Positions 40,905 to 49,620 of a stretch of DNA of 64,000 bases are shown piece by piece. The notes under the pieces were generated by a model. It saw nothing but the letters and a program-made list of their open reading frames with translations. It searched no databases and was not told the origin of the DNA. A program made the position numbers and the translations under genes. Origin of the DNA: Paenibacillus sp. 1001270B_150601_E10. Its GTDB lineage: Bacteria; Bacillota; Bacilli; Paenibacillales; Paenibacillaceae. The stretch spans positions 223,975-287,974 of the forward strand of contig NZ_JADMOL010000002.1 of assembly GCF_015558675.1 (NCBI RefSeq). The letters run 5' to 3'. Each line of letters begins with the position of its first letter. The first letter of the stretch is position 1.

Positions 40905-41354
40905 GTGAACAAGAAAAAGAAATGGTTCCAAAACAAATTTCTGTGGGGGCTCGTCATCCTGATCTTGATTCTGCTGCTATTAAAGCTTCCTGAACAGATG
41001 GACAAGAAGGTGTTGATGCCGATGTCCAATCAGCAGCTAGAGACGTTCTTAACAGAGAAGAAGTCTGGATTCGTCTATGTGGGGCGGCCAACCTGTCCGG
41101 TGTGTCAGGAATTCGAGCCGAAGCTTGTGAAGGAAGTAAAAGCAAACAAAGCGGAAGTGCACTACTTCAACACAGACGAAGGCCGCAAAGAAAATGAAGA
41201 GAAGATGGTTGAGATGCTGAACTCGCTCAATATTTCAACCGTGCCAGCACTTCTTTATATCAGAGATGGACAAGAGGTCGAACGAATCGATGAGGGCCGC
41301 TTCTCCAATGAGGATATTCAGCAGTTGATGAACAAGTATATGACTGCTTCATAA
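40905..41354 (+). CDS. Membrane-anchored thioredoxin-like protein
   Basis: A 149-residue thiol-disulfide protein. A basic start and one membrane span, FLWGLVILILILLLLKL, anchor the thioredoxin fold outside the cell. The active site is VGRPTCPVCQEFEPK, a CPVC motif, and the cis-Pro loop is NISTVPALLYI. It resembles bacteriocin-accessory thioredoxin-like proteins (BrcD/PedC type) and other Bacillales extracytoplasmic thiol oxidoreductases. The start is GTG 40905; the ribosome site is poor (AGGGATGTGG). It is followed by a terminator. Confidence 0.82.
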   Translation: MNKKKKWFQNKFLWGLVILILILLLLKLPEQMDKKVLMPMSNQQLETFLTEKKSGFVYVGRPTCPVCQEFEPKLVKEVKANKAEVHYFNTDEGRKENEEKMVEMLNSLNISTVPALLYIRDGQEVERIDEGRFSNEDIQQLMNKYMTAS

Positions 41355-41372
41355 CTTAACTTGATGATCAAT

Positions 41373-41450
41373 AAAAGACGCTCCATGCGTTTCTATCAGA
41401 GGATAGGCTTAAAGTTAGGCCTAATCGGATAGGAAGCAGGGGCGTTTTTC
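41373..41450 (+). terminator. Probable terminator with long loop
   Basis: AAGACGCTCC (41375-41384) pairs with GGGGCGTTTT (41439-41448), including G-U pairs, followed by T. Inner repeats in the loop may add structure. Confidence 0.55.
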
Positions 41451-41681
41451 TATGGCATGATGATGAAGCATAAAAAATATCATCCAAGTCGCACCATCAT
41501 CGAACGGCCTTTTTATAGGTAAGGTAATTTCACTAATCTGTAGTCTCATACATCCTTAGAATCTCTCAATAGTAGGTTGAGGATATGGCATATAACGGAT
41601 TCATTGCTATGGGATCAGGGTAATAATGGAATGTTATTATATAAACATTTACATATATAATTAATGGAAAGGATGATCATG

Positions 41682-42404
41682 ATGCATATCGAATGGTCGG
41701 CCACACAAATGTACAATACCTTAATGGCTGTAGCTGCGGGTGTAGCCTTGTTGCAGCTTGTTCGCTTCGGCTGGCTCATCCAACGAGACAGAACGATAAG
41801 CCTTGAAGGGTGGGCCATGGGCTTCGGGGTAAACGGCTTTCTGCTTACGCTGCTTGGCGGGGCGATGACCTTAACCTGGCCGCTTTCCAAGGTCGGTTTT
41901 CCGTTTGACGATATTATATTCGGTGAACCCTCGCTTGCTTTCGGGGTTCTGATGCTGGCAGGTGCCATCTTGCTGTGGCGCAAGTCCAACCTGCTGCTCC
42001 GATCTGATCAAAAGCAGCCTGGAACCAAGATTACGGGTGGACGAGTGGCTGATGACTTAACGGAAATGACACGTCCCTTATCTTATTTTGCCGCAGCGAT
42101 TGGCCTTGGACTCATCGCGATCGCCTTTGCAGGGATATACTATCAGCTGTTTGCAGCACCTCCTGAAGAGCCAATATCGGGGCAATTCGCGGATTATCCG
42201 CTGCTTGAAGCCAGCTTTATCTCTGGCCTCTATGCTTTAACCGGCATCGGTGCGATTCTGTTCCCATTTGGACTAAACAATCGCAAATCGAAGGTCGTCA
42301 AGGTGATCGCGGTCGTATGGACCCTTGCAGGGATTGCCTTTGCACTGTTCGGAGCGATGAATTACTTTACGCACATCGGCTTAATTGTTAATACGATGAA
42401 TTGA
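41682..42404 (+). CDS. DUF981 family membrane protein
   Basis: A 240-residue integral membrane protein with about seven hydrophobic segments. It matches the DUF981 family: YNTLMAVAAGVALLQLVRFG, GWAMGFGVNGFLLTLLGGAM, TWPLSKVGFPFDDIIFGEPS and ASFISGLYALTGIGAILFPF. The function of the family is not known. The start is ATG 41682, with GGAAAGGA ending eight bases upstream; ATG 41679 is equally possible. It stands alone and is followed by an unusually long terminator. Confidence 0.75.
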   Translation: MHIEWSATQMYNTLMAVAAGVALLQLVRFGWLIQRDRTISLEGWAMGFGVNGFLLTLLGGAMTLTWPLSKVGFPFDDIIFGEPSLAFGVLMLAGAILLWRKSNLLLRSDQKQPGTKITGGRVADDLTEMTRPLSYFAAAIGLGLIAIAFAGIYYQLFAAPPEEPISGQFADYPLLEASFISGLYALTGIGAILFPFGLNNRKSKVVKVIAVVWTLAGIAFALFGAMNYFTHIGLIVNTMN

Positions 42405-42486
42405 TGTTGTAATCAAAGCGGAAATCTAAGTTTACATGGGGCTTCAAGCTTGTACATAGAGCTAGTTCATTTTCCATACATGCAAT

Positions 42487-42573
42487 AACCCCTCGCTTCA
42501 CCATGAACCAGGTCCGCAGGCTTCCTCTTAGCTTGCCAACCTGGTTCATGGTGAAGCGAGGGGGTTCTTTTTA
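42487..42573. terminator. Bidirectional terminator with 27-bp stem
   Basis: The left arm at 42487-42513 includes CGCTTCACCATGAACCAGGT, and the right arm at 42539-42566 includes ACCTGGTTCATGGTGAAGCG. All positions pair except one extra G in the right arm. CTTTTTATC follows. The stem is far longer than usual. Confidence 0.85.
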
Positions 42574-42594
42574 TCGATAACATCGAAGATCCGA

Positions 42595-43479
42595 TTACAC
42601 GCCAGAGTAAGCCATGAATCCGCCATCTACAGGAATGACCGCACCTGTGATAAAGCCAGAGGTATCCTCATCTGCAAGCCACAGCAGAGTGCCAAGCAGA
42701 TCCTGAGGCGTGCCGAAGCGCCGCATCGGCGTATGGCTTATGATCTTGTTCGAGCGCTCCGTCAAGCTGCCATCTTCATTCGTCAGCAGGGTCCGATTCT
42801 GCTCCGTTAGGAAGAAGCCGGGAGCTAGAGCATTTACACGGATTCCGGCATCTGCGAGGTGAACGGCAAGCCACTGCGTAAAGTTATTGATGGCAGCCTT
42901 TGCAGCACTGTAAGCACCTACCTTCGTTAACGGCGAGAATGAGCTCATGGACGACAGATTAATGACGACAGCTCCGGCACGCCCGATCATTTGCTTCGCA
43001 AACACTTGGGTTGGAATCAATGTGCCTGTAAAGTTCAGATCCAGCACATGTCTAAAGCCCTCCACCTTTGTATCGAAAAAGGAAGTGACATCAGGGAGCT
43101 CCAGATCTTCCTGCCGGAATGTCTCGTGGGTCGTATTGGCGCTGGCATGGTTGCCGCCGGCACCATTGATGAGAATATCGCATGGGCCGAACTGCTCCGT
43201 AATAAGAGCGGAGGCCGCTTGCACGCTGGCAGCATCCGTCACATCGCACGATACGGCGATGGCCGTTCCTCCCTGTTGTTCAATCTCTTGGGCAACGGCT
43301 TCACCCTTCGAGAGCGTGCGATTTAGAATCGCGACCTTCACGCCTTGTCTAGCCAGCTCTATAGCCATTGCGCTGCACAATACGCCAGCGCCGCCAGTGA
43401 CAACCGCGACTTTCCCTGCTAAAGAAGGGTGCAGGGGGAGCGCAGCCTTCTCGGATGCAGCTTGTGGATTCCAACTCAT
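42595..43479 (-). CDS. uxuB: SDR family D-mannonate oxidoreductase
   Basis: A 294-residue short-chain dehydrogenase. It has the nucleotide-binding [26 protein letters not shown], the catalytic Ser of [12 protein letters not shown] and YSAAKAAI with Tyr and Lys, then [21 protein letters not shown] and the [20 protein letters not shown] region are typical of SDR-type fructuronate reductases/D-mannonate oxidoreductases. It interconverts D-fructuronate and D-mannonate. It overlaps the upstream uxuA by four bases, so the two enzymes of the glucuronate branch are coupled. Unlike E. coli UxuB it is not a long-chain mannitol-type dehydrogenase. Confidence 0.87.
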   Translation of the reverse strand: MSWNPQAASEKAALPLHPSLAGKVAVVTGGAGVLCSAMAIELARQGVKVAILNRTLSKGEAVAQEIEQQGGTAIAVSCDVTDAASVQAASALITEQFGPCDILINGAGGNHASANTTHETFRQEDLELPDVTSFFDTKVEGFRHVLDLNFTGTLIPTQVFAKQMIGRAGAVVINLSSMSSFSPLTKVGAYSAAKAAINNFTQWLAVHLADAGIRVNALAPGFFLTEQNRTLLTNEDGSLTERSNKIISHTPMRRFGTPQDLLGTLLWLADEDTSGFITGAVIPVDGGFMAYSGV

Positions 43480-44570
43480 ACCATGGCCTCCTTTGCAGAC
43501 TTCGCGGCTTGTGCCACCCGCTCATAGGCATCCCATAGTCCCCACAGGTGCATGATGCCAAGTGCTCGGTCATACAGCCCGTAGCCCGGACGGCACTGTT
43601 CTCCCCAGATATGGCGGCCATGGTCAGGCCGGACATATCCCGTAAAGCCGATATTATGATAGGCTTTGACGATGCCTGCAATATCTACCGTACCATCCTG
43701 AGTACGGTGTGAGGTTTCAATGAAGTCCCCATTCTCATATACTCGAACATTTCGAATATGGGCAAATGGGATCCGGTCCTTAAACTCATGGATCATCGCA
43801 ACGATATCATTGTCTGGATTCGCACCGAATGACCCGCTGCAAAGCGTAATGGCATTGGACGGGCTGTCATAGAGGCGGAGCAGGCGGCGCAGATTGTCCT
43901 GACAGGTAATAATGCGAGGCAAGCCGAAGACAGACCAAGGCGGATCGTCTGGATGAATCGCCATTTGGATGTCGTGCTTCTCCGCAACCGGAACGACCTT
44001 TTGAAGGAAGTATTCAAGATGATCCCAGAGGTTCTCTTCCGTAACCCCTTGATACGCCTCAAACAAGCTCGTGAGATGGGAGAGACGCTCAGGCTCCCAG
44101 CCTGGCATCGTCAGCTCGCTGTTTTTATTGATGGATTCGACAAGCTCAAACGGATCCATGCCATGAATGCGGGATTTTTCGAAGAAGAGAGCATTTGATC
44201 CATCCTCCATCTCCTTGAACAAATCGGTTCTGAGCCAATCGAAGATCGGCATGAAGTTGTAGCAAATCACCTTTACGCCAACCGAGGCAAGCTTCTCTAT
44301 CGTCTTGATGTAATTCTCAATGTAGTGATCACGCGAAGCAAGTCCAAGCTTAATGTCTTCATGTACGTTAACGCTTTCAACAACATCCAGATGGAGTCCA
44401 TACTCAGAAGCCTGCTCCTGAACAGCCTTAATCTTCTCCATCGGCCATTCCTCGCCGGCCGGCACATCGTGAAGGGACCATACGATTCCTTCTACGCCTG
44501 GAATTTGCTTAATCTGGCTAAGGGATACGGTATCATTGCCCTTGCCAAACCATCGAAATGTCATACGCAT
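43476..44570 (-). CDS. uxuA: Mannonate dehydratase
   Basis: A 364-residue mannonate dehydratase, which converts D-mannonate to 2-keto-3-deoxygluconate. It starts [20 protein letters not shown], the family opening, and has [35 protein letters not shown] and [14 protein letters not shown] with metal-binding residues, then [12 protein letters not shown]. The first step (uronate isomerase) and the KDG kinase are not in the window. GAGG lies ten bases before ATG 44570. The downstream SDR gene overlaps and the GntR gene lies upstream on the same strand. Confidence 0.93.
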   Translation of the reverse strand: MRMTFRWFGKGNDTVSLSQIKQIPGVEGIVWSLHDVPAGEEWPMEKIKAVQEQASEYGLHLDVVESVNVHEDIKLGLASRDHYIENYIKTIEKLASVGVKVICYNFMPIFDWLRTDLFKEMEDGSNALFFEKSRIHGMDPFELVESINKNSELTMPGWEPERLSHLTSLFEAYQGVTEENLWDHLEYFLQKVVPVAEKHDIQMAIHPDDPPWSVFGLPRIITCQDNLRRLLRLYDSPSNAITLCSGSFGANPDNDIVAMIHEFKDRIPFAHIRNVRVYENGDFIETSHRTQDGTVDIAGIVKAYHNIGFTGYVRPDHGRHIWGEQCRPGYGLYDRALGIMHLWGLWDAYERVAQAAKSAKEAMV

Positions 44571-44592
44571 ACGTTCACCGCCTCATTAATGG

Positions 44593-44615
44593 TTGATCCA
44601 GCTCATTTGGATCAA
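44593..44615. promoter_or_regulatory. Inverted repeat between GntR gene and uxuA
   Basis: TTGATCCA (44593-44600) and TGGATCAA (44608-44615) are perfect inverted repeats with a 7-bp spacer, inside the 51-bp gap between the GntR stop codon and the uxuA start. It could be a GntR operator for the uxu genes or an RNA element. Confidence 0.45.
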
Positions 44616-44621
44616 GTTCAA

Positions 44622-45311
44622 TCAGCTTACAGGGATGAAATAATTCGGATACGTGGCTCTTAATACTTCCAGATCGGTAATGCTTAACGTCAGATGCTCC
44701 TGCATCAGCTGCTCGGCGCCTTTGGCATCGTGCTTCTCAATCAGCTCCGCCATCTTGCCGTGATGCTCATAAAGGTGCCTCCAATCAGAGGAGGCAATCA
44801 GCCACAGACGGCGGCTGCGGTTCAAATGGGCATTCATCTGCTGCATGACCGCCCATGTTCCGCTCTTGCGGCAGCCTTCGAACAGCGTACGGTGGAAGGC
44901 CTCATCGAGCTCAAACATCTGCTTGCCGTCATGCTTCTCCATGCTTTCGGCCTGTAGTGCTAGATTCTGCTTCAGCCTGCTCATGGCTTCTTCAGGGAAG
45001 GATTCGCAGGCTAAGCGAATAACGGCCTTCTCCAGCTGCTCACGCATGAATCTCGCCTCTTCCACATACGCCGGATCGATCAGAGACACCTTCGTACCTC
45101 GCTGGGGCAGGACTTGAACGAGTCCCTCCTGTGCCAAGCGCACGAAGCTTTCCCGCACAGGGGTGCGGCTGACATCGAACGCAAGGGACATCTCCTTCTC
45201 TGATAGGGAGGTGCCAGGCGGCAAATCCAGATTCATAATGCGCTGCTTTAGCTCGTTGTACACCACATTCCCAGCAGAGTCGGGTGTTCGTTGGAAAGAT
45301 CCGTTCATCAT
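44622..45311 (-). CDS. GntR family regulator, FadR/FCD type
   Basis: A 229-residue GntR-type regulator. The winged HTH is NELKQRIMNLDLPPGTSLSE, KEMSLAFDVSRTPVRESFVR and LAQEGLVQVLPQRG. An all-helical FCD effector domain (about 85-215) follows, with Asp/His residues of a metal site in LDEAFHRTLFEGC and LYEHHGKMAELIE. As the first gene of the uxu cluster it probably senses a uronate intermediate. AAGGTGA is just upstream of two ATGs (45311 and 45308), and either could be used. A 7-7-7 dyad lies 23 bp upstream. Confidence 0.88.
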   Translation of the reverse strand: MMNGSFQRTPDSAGNVVYNELKQRIMNLDLPPGTSLSEKEMSLAFDVSRTPVRESFVRLAQEGLVQVLPQRGTKVSLIDPAYVEEARFMREQLEKAVIRLACESFPEEAMSRLKQNLALQAESMEKHDGKQMFELDEAFHRTLFEGCRKSGTWAVMQQMNAHLNRSRRLWLIASSDWRHLYEHHGKMAELIEKHDAKGAEQLMQEHLTLSITDLEVLRATYPNYFIPVS

Positions 45312-45333
45312 GATTCACCTTCTTTCAACTACC

Positions 45334-45354
45334 ATACTACCATACAAGTAGTAT
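45334..45354. promoter_or_regulatory. Candidate GntR autoregulatory operator
   Basis: ATACTAC (45334-45340) and GTAGTAT (45348-45354) form a perfect inverted repeat with 7-bp spacing, 23 bp upstream of the GntR gene. Adjacent TACCATAC repeats the left half. Confidence 0.5.
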
Positions 45355-45542
45355 CGCTGATACCTCTTTTTTTGAAAAATGTTCCTCTTTATCCTTGATC
45401 ATCATGCTGTTTTGAGCAGGATGGGCGTGTTCTTTCAACGGCATTCGCTTTGAAAGTCATGTTTTCGCTAGTAGTCTCATATAGTCCTACAATGAACAGC
45501 GGTTGTGAGTTCAAGACCGACTTAAGATGGAGGAGGAACGGC

Positions 45543-46374
45543 ATGAATCCTTATGTGGGAATTGAAGTAGGGGTAACGAGCATGTACATGTACGCGCAGA
45601 CGGAGCAGGGGATTATGGAGCGAACGGTGCCCACAGGCAGTGCATGCACCTTCGATTCATTGAAGCAGCATATTCGGTCTTTTATTGAAGAGCTTCCAAG
45701 TGAGCCAGCAGGAGTAGGAATTGGCTTGGTTGGTCTTGTTGAAGGCGACCAGCGCGTGCAGTTCAGTGATATGGACATTCTGAATGGTGTAACGGCCGAC
45801 CAATTTACGGATGGAAAGGTTCCGGTGAGACTGCTTAATGGCAGCTGCCATTGCGGAAACGAGGCCTTATCCAAATAACCGAACGGTAGCATTTATTCTG
45901 GCCGATGCCGGTATCGCTTCTCACGTTGTTGTAGACGGGAAGCCGCTGCAAGGAGCATGCGGCTGGTCAGGAGAGCTTGGATACACGATGGTTCCCGTAA
46001 GTGGCCGGGTGAAAAAGCTGGATGACTTGGCAAGCAGCGCAGCTATTCTCCGGGAGGCTAAGGTCAGTGCCGAAGTCTTTTTGCGCAAGCTTGAGAAGCA
46101 TGATGCTCAAGCAGCTTCGATAATCCAGCAGGCAGGCTTCTACTTTGGGCTTGCGCTTACGAACATTATTCACTTGTACAATCCAGATGTGATTGTGATA
46201 GGAGGCGCAGCAGCTCAGTATCCTGGCTATTTGGAGCGGGCGATTACGATCGCGGCACAGTACACGCTGCAAGATTTGTTCCAAGCTTGCAGAATCGAGA
46301 CGGCGCGTGAGGGACATCGCAGTGTTGCGATTGGAGCGAGTGAATATGCAAGAGAGCAGCTTGCATTTGTATAA
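45543..46374 (+). pseudogene. ROK family kinase/regulator-like gene, frameshifted
   Basis: A ROK-family (sugar kinase/NagC-type) gene in two frames. The first frame (45543-45878) begins NPYVGIEVGVTSMYMYAQTE and has GVGIGLVGLVEGDQ. The second (from about 45838 to 46374) continues AAAIAETRPYPNNRTVAFIL, GACGWSGELGYTMV and NPDVIVIGGAAAQ. Loss of two bases at about 45843 explains the break: restoring them gives LLNDAAAIAET, with the catalytic Asp of the ROK NDxN-like motif. The usual DIGGTK nucleotide loop reads EVGVTS, so the gene may have been poor before the shift. GGAGGAGG precedes ATG 45543. Sequencing error is the alternative. Confidence 0.78.
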
Positions 46375-46532
46375 ATGGATAAAGAAGAACATTGGATAGG
46401 GTCTGCATGTTAAATAATCATGAAATCCAAAAGATACGCTAATCGTTTGCATCTTAATCTTATCATGGTATACGGTATTACATCTTTGGCTTGTTGCTGC
46501 TTAAATGACAGTGAAAGGGGAATGAAACGCAA

Positions 46533-46880
46533 ATGGATACCCAAGTGAAACGATATTATCATTTGAAGCAGAAAAAAAAGGAGCTTGAGGCTGAGCTTCA
46601 GGAGCTGCATGAGCAGATCATGTCCTACTGCCAAGAGCAGCAAACGTCGGATATCGAGATTGGCTCTTATCGAGTCAAGCTGGTTCTGCAGGAGCGTAAG
46701 GAATACGATGACACGAAATTGTATGAAGCGCTCCCTGATCCTGAGGTGTGGAGGCTTTGTTCTAAGACGGACCCCTCCAAGCTGGCAGGTCTCGTGAAGC
46801 TCAATGTTATTCCAGAGGAGAAGCTTAAGGATACGTATACGCTTAAGCCTGTGACTTTGTTGAAGGTAGAGAAAAAGTAG
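46533..46880 (+). CDS. Small protein with N-terminal coiled coil, unknown
   Basis: A 115-residue protein that I do not recognise. Residues 8-35 (YHLKQKKKELEAELQELHEQ and following) have heptad-like Leu spacing and should form a coiled coil. After a short loop comes IGSYRVKLVLQERKEYDDTK and a Lys-rich end. It is reminiscent of small phage Gp157-like proteins, but I cannot support that. GAAAGGGGAATG lies upstream of ATG 46533. It has no operon partner and no other phage genes are near. Confidence 0.6.
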   Translation: MDTQVKRYYHLKQKKKELEAELQELHEQIMSYCQEQQTSDIEIGSYRVKLVLQERKEYDDTKLYEALPDPEVWRLCSKTDPSKLAGLVKLNVIPEEKLKDTYTLKPVTLLKVEKK

Positions 46881-47282
46881 CCGTGCTGCTTATTCAAGCA
46901 CGAGACAGCTGCACTTTCAGGTTTTTAGATAAACTCTGTTAAATGACCATTGCAGACATTTATATGAAGCCGTTTCATATGATCAATATCAATCAACTCT
47001 CGTGTTTATCACTGTTGAGAGTAAGCAGCTTCGCTGGTATATGCATAAAACAAAAGGTCTGCACTAAGGGTTAGCTTAGGTGAGACCTTTTTTCTTTTCA
47101 TACAATTGATTCTAGCTTCAATCAGAGGAGGGCATCATTCGTTGTGTCAAAAAAGGAGTATCTAGGTATTATCGTTCATTTTGCAAATGTCAGAATAGAG
47201 ATCACCTTATACTCCTATAACGCGGAGAGGTAAGCTGCGGTGAATAGGGTGGACATTTCGTTACCAGATCGTAAGCATCTCG
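46881..47282. other. Intergenic with terminator
   Basis: Apart from the terminator at 47053-47096 I see no gene. The stretch 47100-47282 lies downstream of the LysR gene and its 3' end; no second terminator is obvious. Confidence 0.5.
47053..47096 (+). terminator. Rho-independent terminator
   Basis: AAAGGTCT (47053-47060) pairs with AGACCTTT (47083-47090), extended inside by ACTAAG with CTTAGG, then TTTC. Confidence 0.78.
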
Positions 47283-48167
47283 TTACCCGATCGGCAGCAT
47301 CTCAATAAAAGTGGTTGCCGCCGAGGTAAGCGGAATATGCTTCATCGTAATGATGCCGACCTTGCGTGGCGGAAGTGGAGGGGCAACTTCAATTTCATAG
47401 AAGGTGCCCTTGTTCAGCTCTTCTTGAATGAAATTTTTGACGACACAGGCGACGCCAAGCCCTCTGCGCACGAATTCCACCAGCAGATCCTCGCTGCCAA
47501 GCTCGATCTCGGGCTTCATTTCAACCCCTTGCTGCAAGCAGAAATGATCGATATACGATCTTGTGTTGCTCCCTTTTTCAAACAAAATGAGCGGAAGCTG
47601 AATCAATTGCTCCCAAGTCAGCGGTTGACTGGCGATATCCTTATATTTGGCGCTGGTAATAAAGCAGTCAATAAGTTCCCAGCTCTCTAAGATCGTAACC
47701 TGCTTGTCCGAGATAGGCAGGTTCACAATGCCAAAGTCGATCTTGCCTGCTTTAAGCAGCTGTATTGTTTCTGGCGTCGTTCGATTGGTGACTTGAATAT
47801 GAATGTTCGGATAGCTTTCGTGAAATTGCTCAAGATAAGGAAGGAGATAGTGCTTGCACAGCGTGTCGCCTGCACCAATACGTATCTCGCCCTCCATCAG
47901 CTGATGAAGCTCGGCAAGCTTCCGTTCGCCAGTTCCAATGAGATTCATGGCTTGCTCAATATAGGTATAAAGCATCTGCCCGGCGTGGGTCAGATGAACG
48001 CCCTTGGAGGTTCGAAAGAACAGCTGCCCGCCAAGCGCCTGCTCTAGCTGCTTGATATGATGAGTGACTGCTGGCTGGGTAATAAACAGCTGCTCTGCGG
48101 CAAGCGTAAAGCTGCCGGCTTTGGCTGTGACATAGAAGACGCGATACCACTCCATGTTTTCGATCAT
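47283..48167 (-). CDS. LysR family transcriptional regulator
   Basis: A 294-residue LysR-type regulator. The HTH is MEWYRVFYVTAKAGSFTLAA, EQLFITQPAVTHHIKQLEQA and LFFRTSKGVHLTHAG. The effector domain has IRIGAGDTLCKHYLLPYLEQ and KIDFGIVNLPIS, the CysB/CbbR-like layout. The start is ATG 48167, with AAGGGG nine bases upstream. It is divergent from the adenylosuccinate synthetase gene 110 bp away, where ATAAA-N11-TTTAT lies over the likely -35. It should regulate that gene. A LysR regulator for a purine gene is unusual. Confidence 0.88.
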   Translation of the reverse strand: MIENMEWYRVFYVTAKAGSFTLAAEQLFITQPAVTHHIKQLEQALGGQLFFRTSKGVHLTHAGQMLYTYIEQAMNLIGTGERKLAELHQLMEGEIRIGAGDTLCKHYLLPYLEQFHESYPNIHIQVTNRTTPETIQLLKAGKIDFGIVNLPISDKQVTILESWELIDCFITSAKYKDIASQPLTWEQLIQLPLILFEKGSNTRSYIDHFCLQQGVEMKPEIELGSEDLLVEFVRRGLGVACVVKNFIQEELNKGTFYEIEVAPPLPPRKVGIITMKHIPLTSAATTFIEMLPIG

Positions 48168-48195
48168 GGCATAAATCCCCTTTATAGAAGGTATT

Positions 48196-48236
48196 ATAAA
48201 CATTAATTTAATTTATATGAGTAATCCCATTATACT
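48196..48236 (+). promoter_or_regulatory. LysR-type box and promoter of the purA-like gene
   Basis: ATAAA (48196-48200) and TTTAT (48212-48216) are 11 bp apart, a T-N11-A-type LysR box. The -10 TATACT (48231-48236) lies 17 bp from TTAATT (48208-48213), a weak -35 covered by the box, as expected for an activated promoter. Confidence 0.5.
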
Positions 48237-48277
48237 GATCATAGGGAAACAATCTCAAGTATAGAAGAGGTGTGTCA

Positions 48278-49555
48278 ATGACGATTACAGCAATTGTTGG
48301 TGCGAACTGGGGAGACGAAGGAAAAGGGAAAGTAACGGATGTACTCGCTGCAAATTCGAAGTATGTCGTTCGTTATCAAGGCGGGAGCAATGCAGGCCAT
48401 ACGATTATTAATGACCATGGCAAATTCGCGCTCCACTTGCTGCCTTCCGGCGTATTCTACCCAGGCGTAACTAATATTATTGGACCTGGCGTAGCTTTTA
48501 ATATCGGTGACTTTGTAAAAGAATACAAGGAACTGGTATCTAAGGGAGTGCCTGAGCCTATCGTGCGTATCTCAGATCGTGCTCAAGTGCTTATGCCATA
48601 CCATAAGCTGTTCGACGAACTCGAAGAGGAGCGTCTTGCGGACCGCCAATTCGGTTCCACGAAGTCAGGAATCGCCCCTTTTTATTCCGATAAATATGTG
48701 AAGCTTGGCATTCAAGTTGCAGATTTGTTCAACAAGGAACGCTTGCAAGCTCGTATAGAAGCAGCGCTTGAATCCAAAAATATCATGATGGAGTATCTCT
48801 ACAAGAAGCCAGAGCTTAAAGTAGAGGACATTATGAATGCCGTGCTTGAGCATGCGGACTTCTTGAAGCCGTTCGTATGTGATACGGTAACCCTTCTACA
48901 TGAAGGCTTGAAAAACGGTGAGAAGATTCTCGTTGAAGGGCAGCTAGGCGCGCTTCGCGACCCGGATCATGGCATCTATCCATACTCCACGTCCTCATCC
49001 ACGCTTGCCGGCTTTGCAACGGTTGGCGCAGGAGTGCCTCCGCATGCGATTACGCAGGTTATTGCCGTAACGAAGGCCTATTCCAGCTGCGTAGGTGCTG
49101 GCCCCTTTGTGGGCGAATTGGAAGGCGACGTTGCCCAAGAGCTTCGCGTTCGCGGCGGCGATGCTGGAGAGTTTGGCGCAACAACAGGCCGTCCACGCCG
49201 TATGGCATGGTTCGATGCGGTAGCGACGAAGTATGGCTGCATGCTGCAAGGCGCAACGGAAGTCGTGCTTACGAACCTGGACGTTCTTGGCTACTTGGAT
49301 GAGATTCCAGTATGCGTAGCTTATGAGGTTGATGGCAATCAATCGATGCAATTCCCAGTAACCGCTGAGCTCGACAAGGCGAAGCCGGTTTATGAGACGC
49401 TTGCTGGCTGGAAGAGCGATATTTCCGGCATTCGTACATTCGAAGAGCTTCCTAAGGCAGCGCAAGACTATGTGCTTCGCATTGAGGAATTGATCGGAGT
49501 GCCAATCCACAATATCTCTGTCGGTCCAAGACGCGAGCAAATGATTATACGCTAA
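48278..49555 (+). CDS. purA: Adenylosuccinate synthetase, atypical paralogue
   Basis: A 425-residue adenylosuccinate synthetase, which uses GTP and aspartate to convert IMP to adenylosuccinate. GANWGDEGKGKVTD is the N-terminal phosphate loop, and VVRYQGGSNAGHTI and LEGDVAQELR-like segments follow. Several places differ from ordinary Firmicute PurA: FGSTKSGIAPFYSDKYVKLG replaces the usual TTKKGIGPAYxDK, and VLTNLDVLGYLDEIP replaces the common LTKLDVLDGL. I infer it is a second, distinct copy, not the housekeeping gene, which normally stands elsewhere without a LysR gene. AAGAGG lies upstream of ATG 48278. It is monocistronic. Confidence 0.88.
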   Translation: MTITAIVGANWGDEGKGKVTDVLAANSKYVVRYQGGSNAGHTIINDHGKFALHLLPSGVFYPGVTNIIGPGVAFNIGDFVKEYKELVSKGVPEPIVRISDRAQVLMPYHKLFDELEEERLADRQFGSTKSGIAPFYSDKYVKLGIQVADLFNKERLQARIEAALESKNIMMEYLYKKPELKVEDIMNAVLEHADFLKPFVCDTVTLLHEGLKNGEKILVEGQLGALRDPDHGIYPYSTSSSTLAGFATVGAGVPPHAITQVIAVTKAYSSCVGAGPFVGELEGDVAQELRVRGGDAGEFGATTGRPRRMAWFDAVATKYGCMLQGATEVVLTNLDVLGYLDEIPVCVAYEVDGNQSMQFPVTAELDKAKPVYETLAGWKSDISGIRTFEELPKAAQDYVLRIEELIGVPIHNISVGPRREQMIIR

Positions 49556-49563
49556 TATAAAAG

Positions 49564-49610
49564 AAGACCTTCGTTGTCCTCATTAAGCAGGAATGGCGAA
49601 GGTCTTTTTG
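49564..49610. terminator. Bidirectional terminator
   Basis: AAGACCTTCG (49564-49573) pairs with CGAAGGTCTT (49597-49606), followed by TTTG. The minus strand continues CTTTTATATT, serving the converging AraC gene. Confidence 0.85.
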
Positions 49611-49620
49611 CATGGTTTCT

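Noticed and set aside
46533-46880. Prophage remnant
   Set aside because: One coiled-coil gene vaguely like phage Gp157; no other phage gene or attachment repeat nearby.
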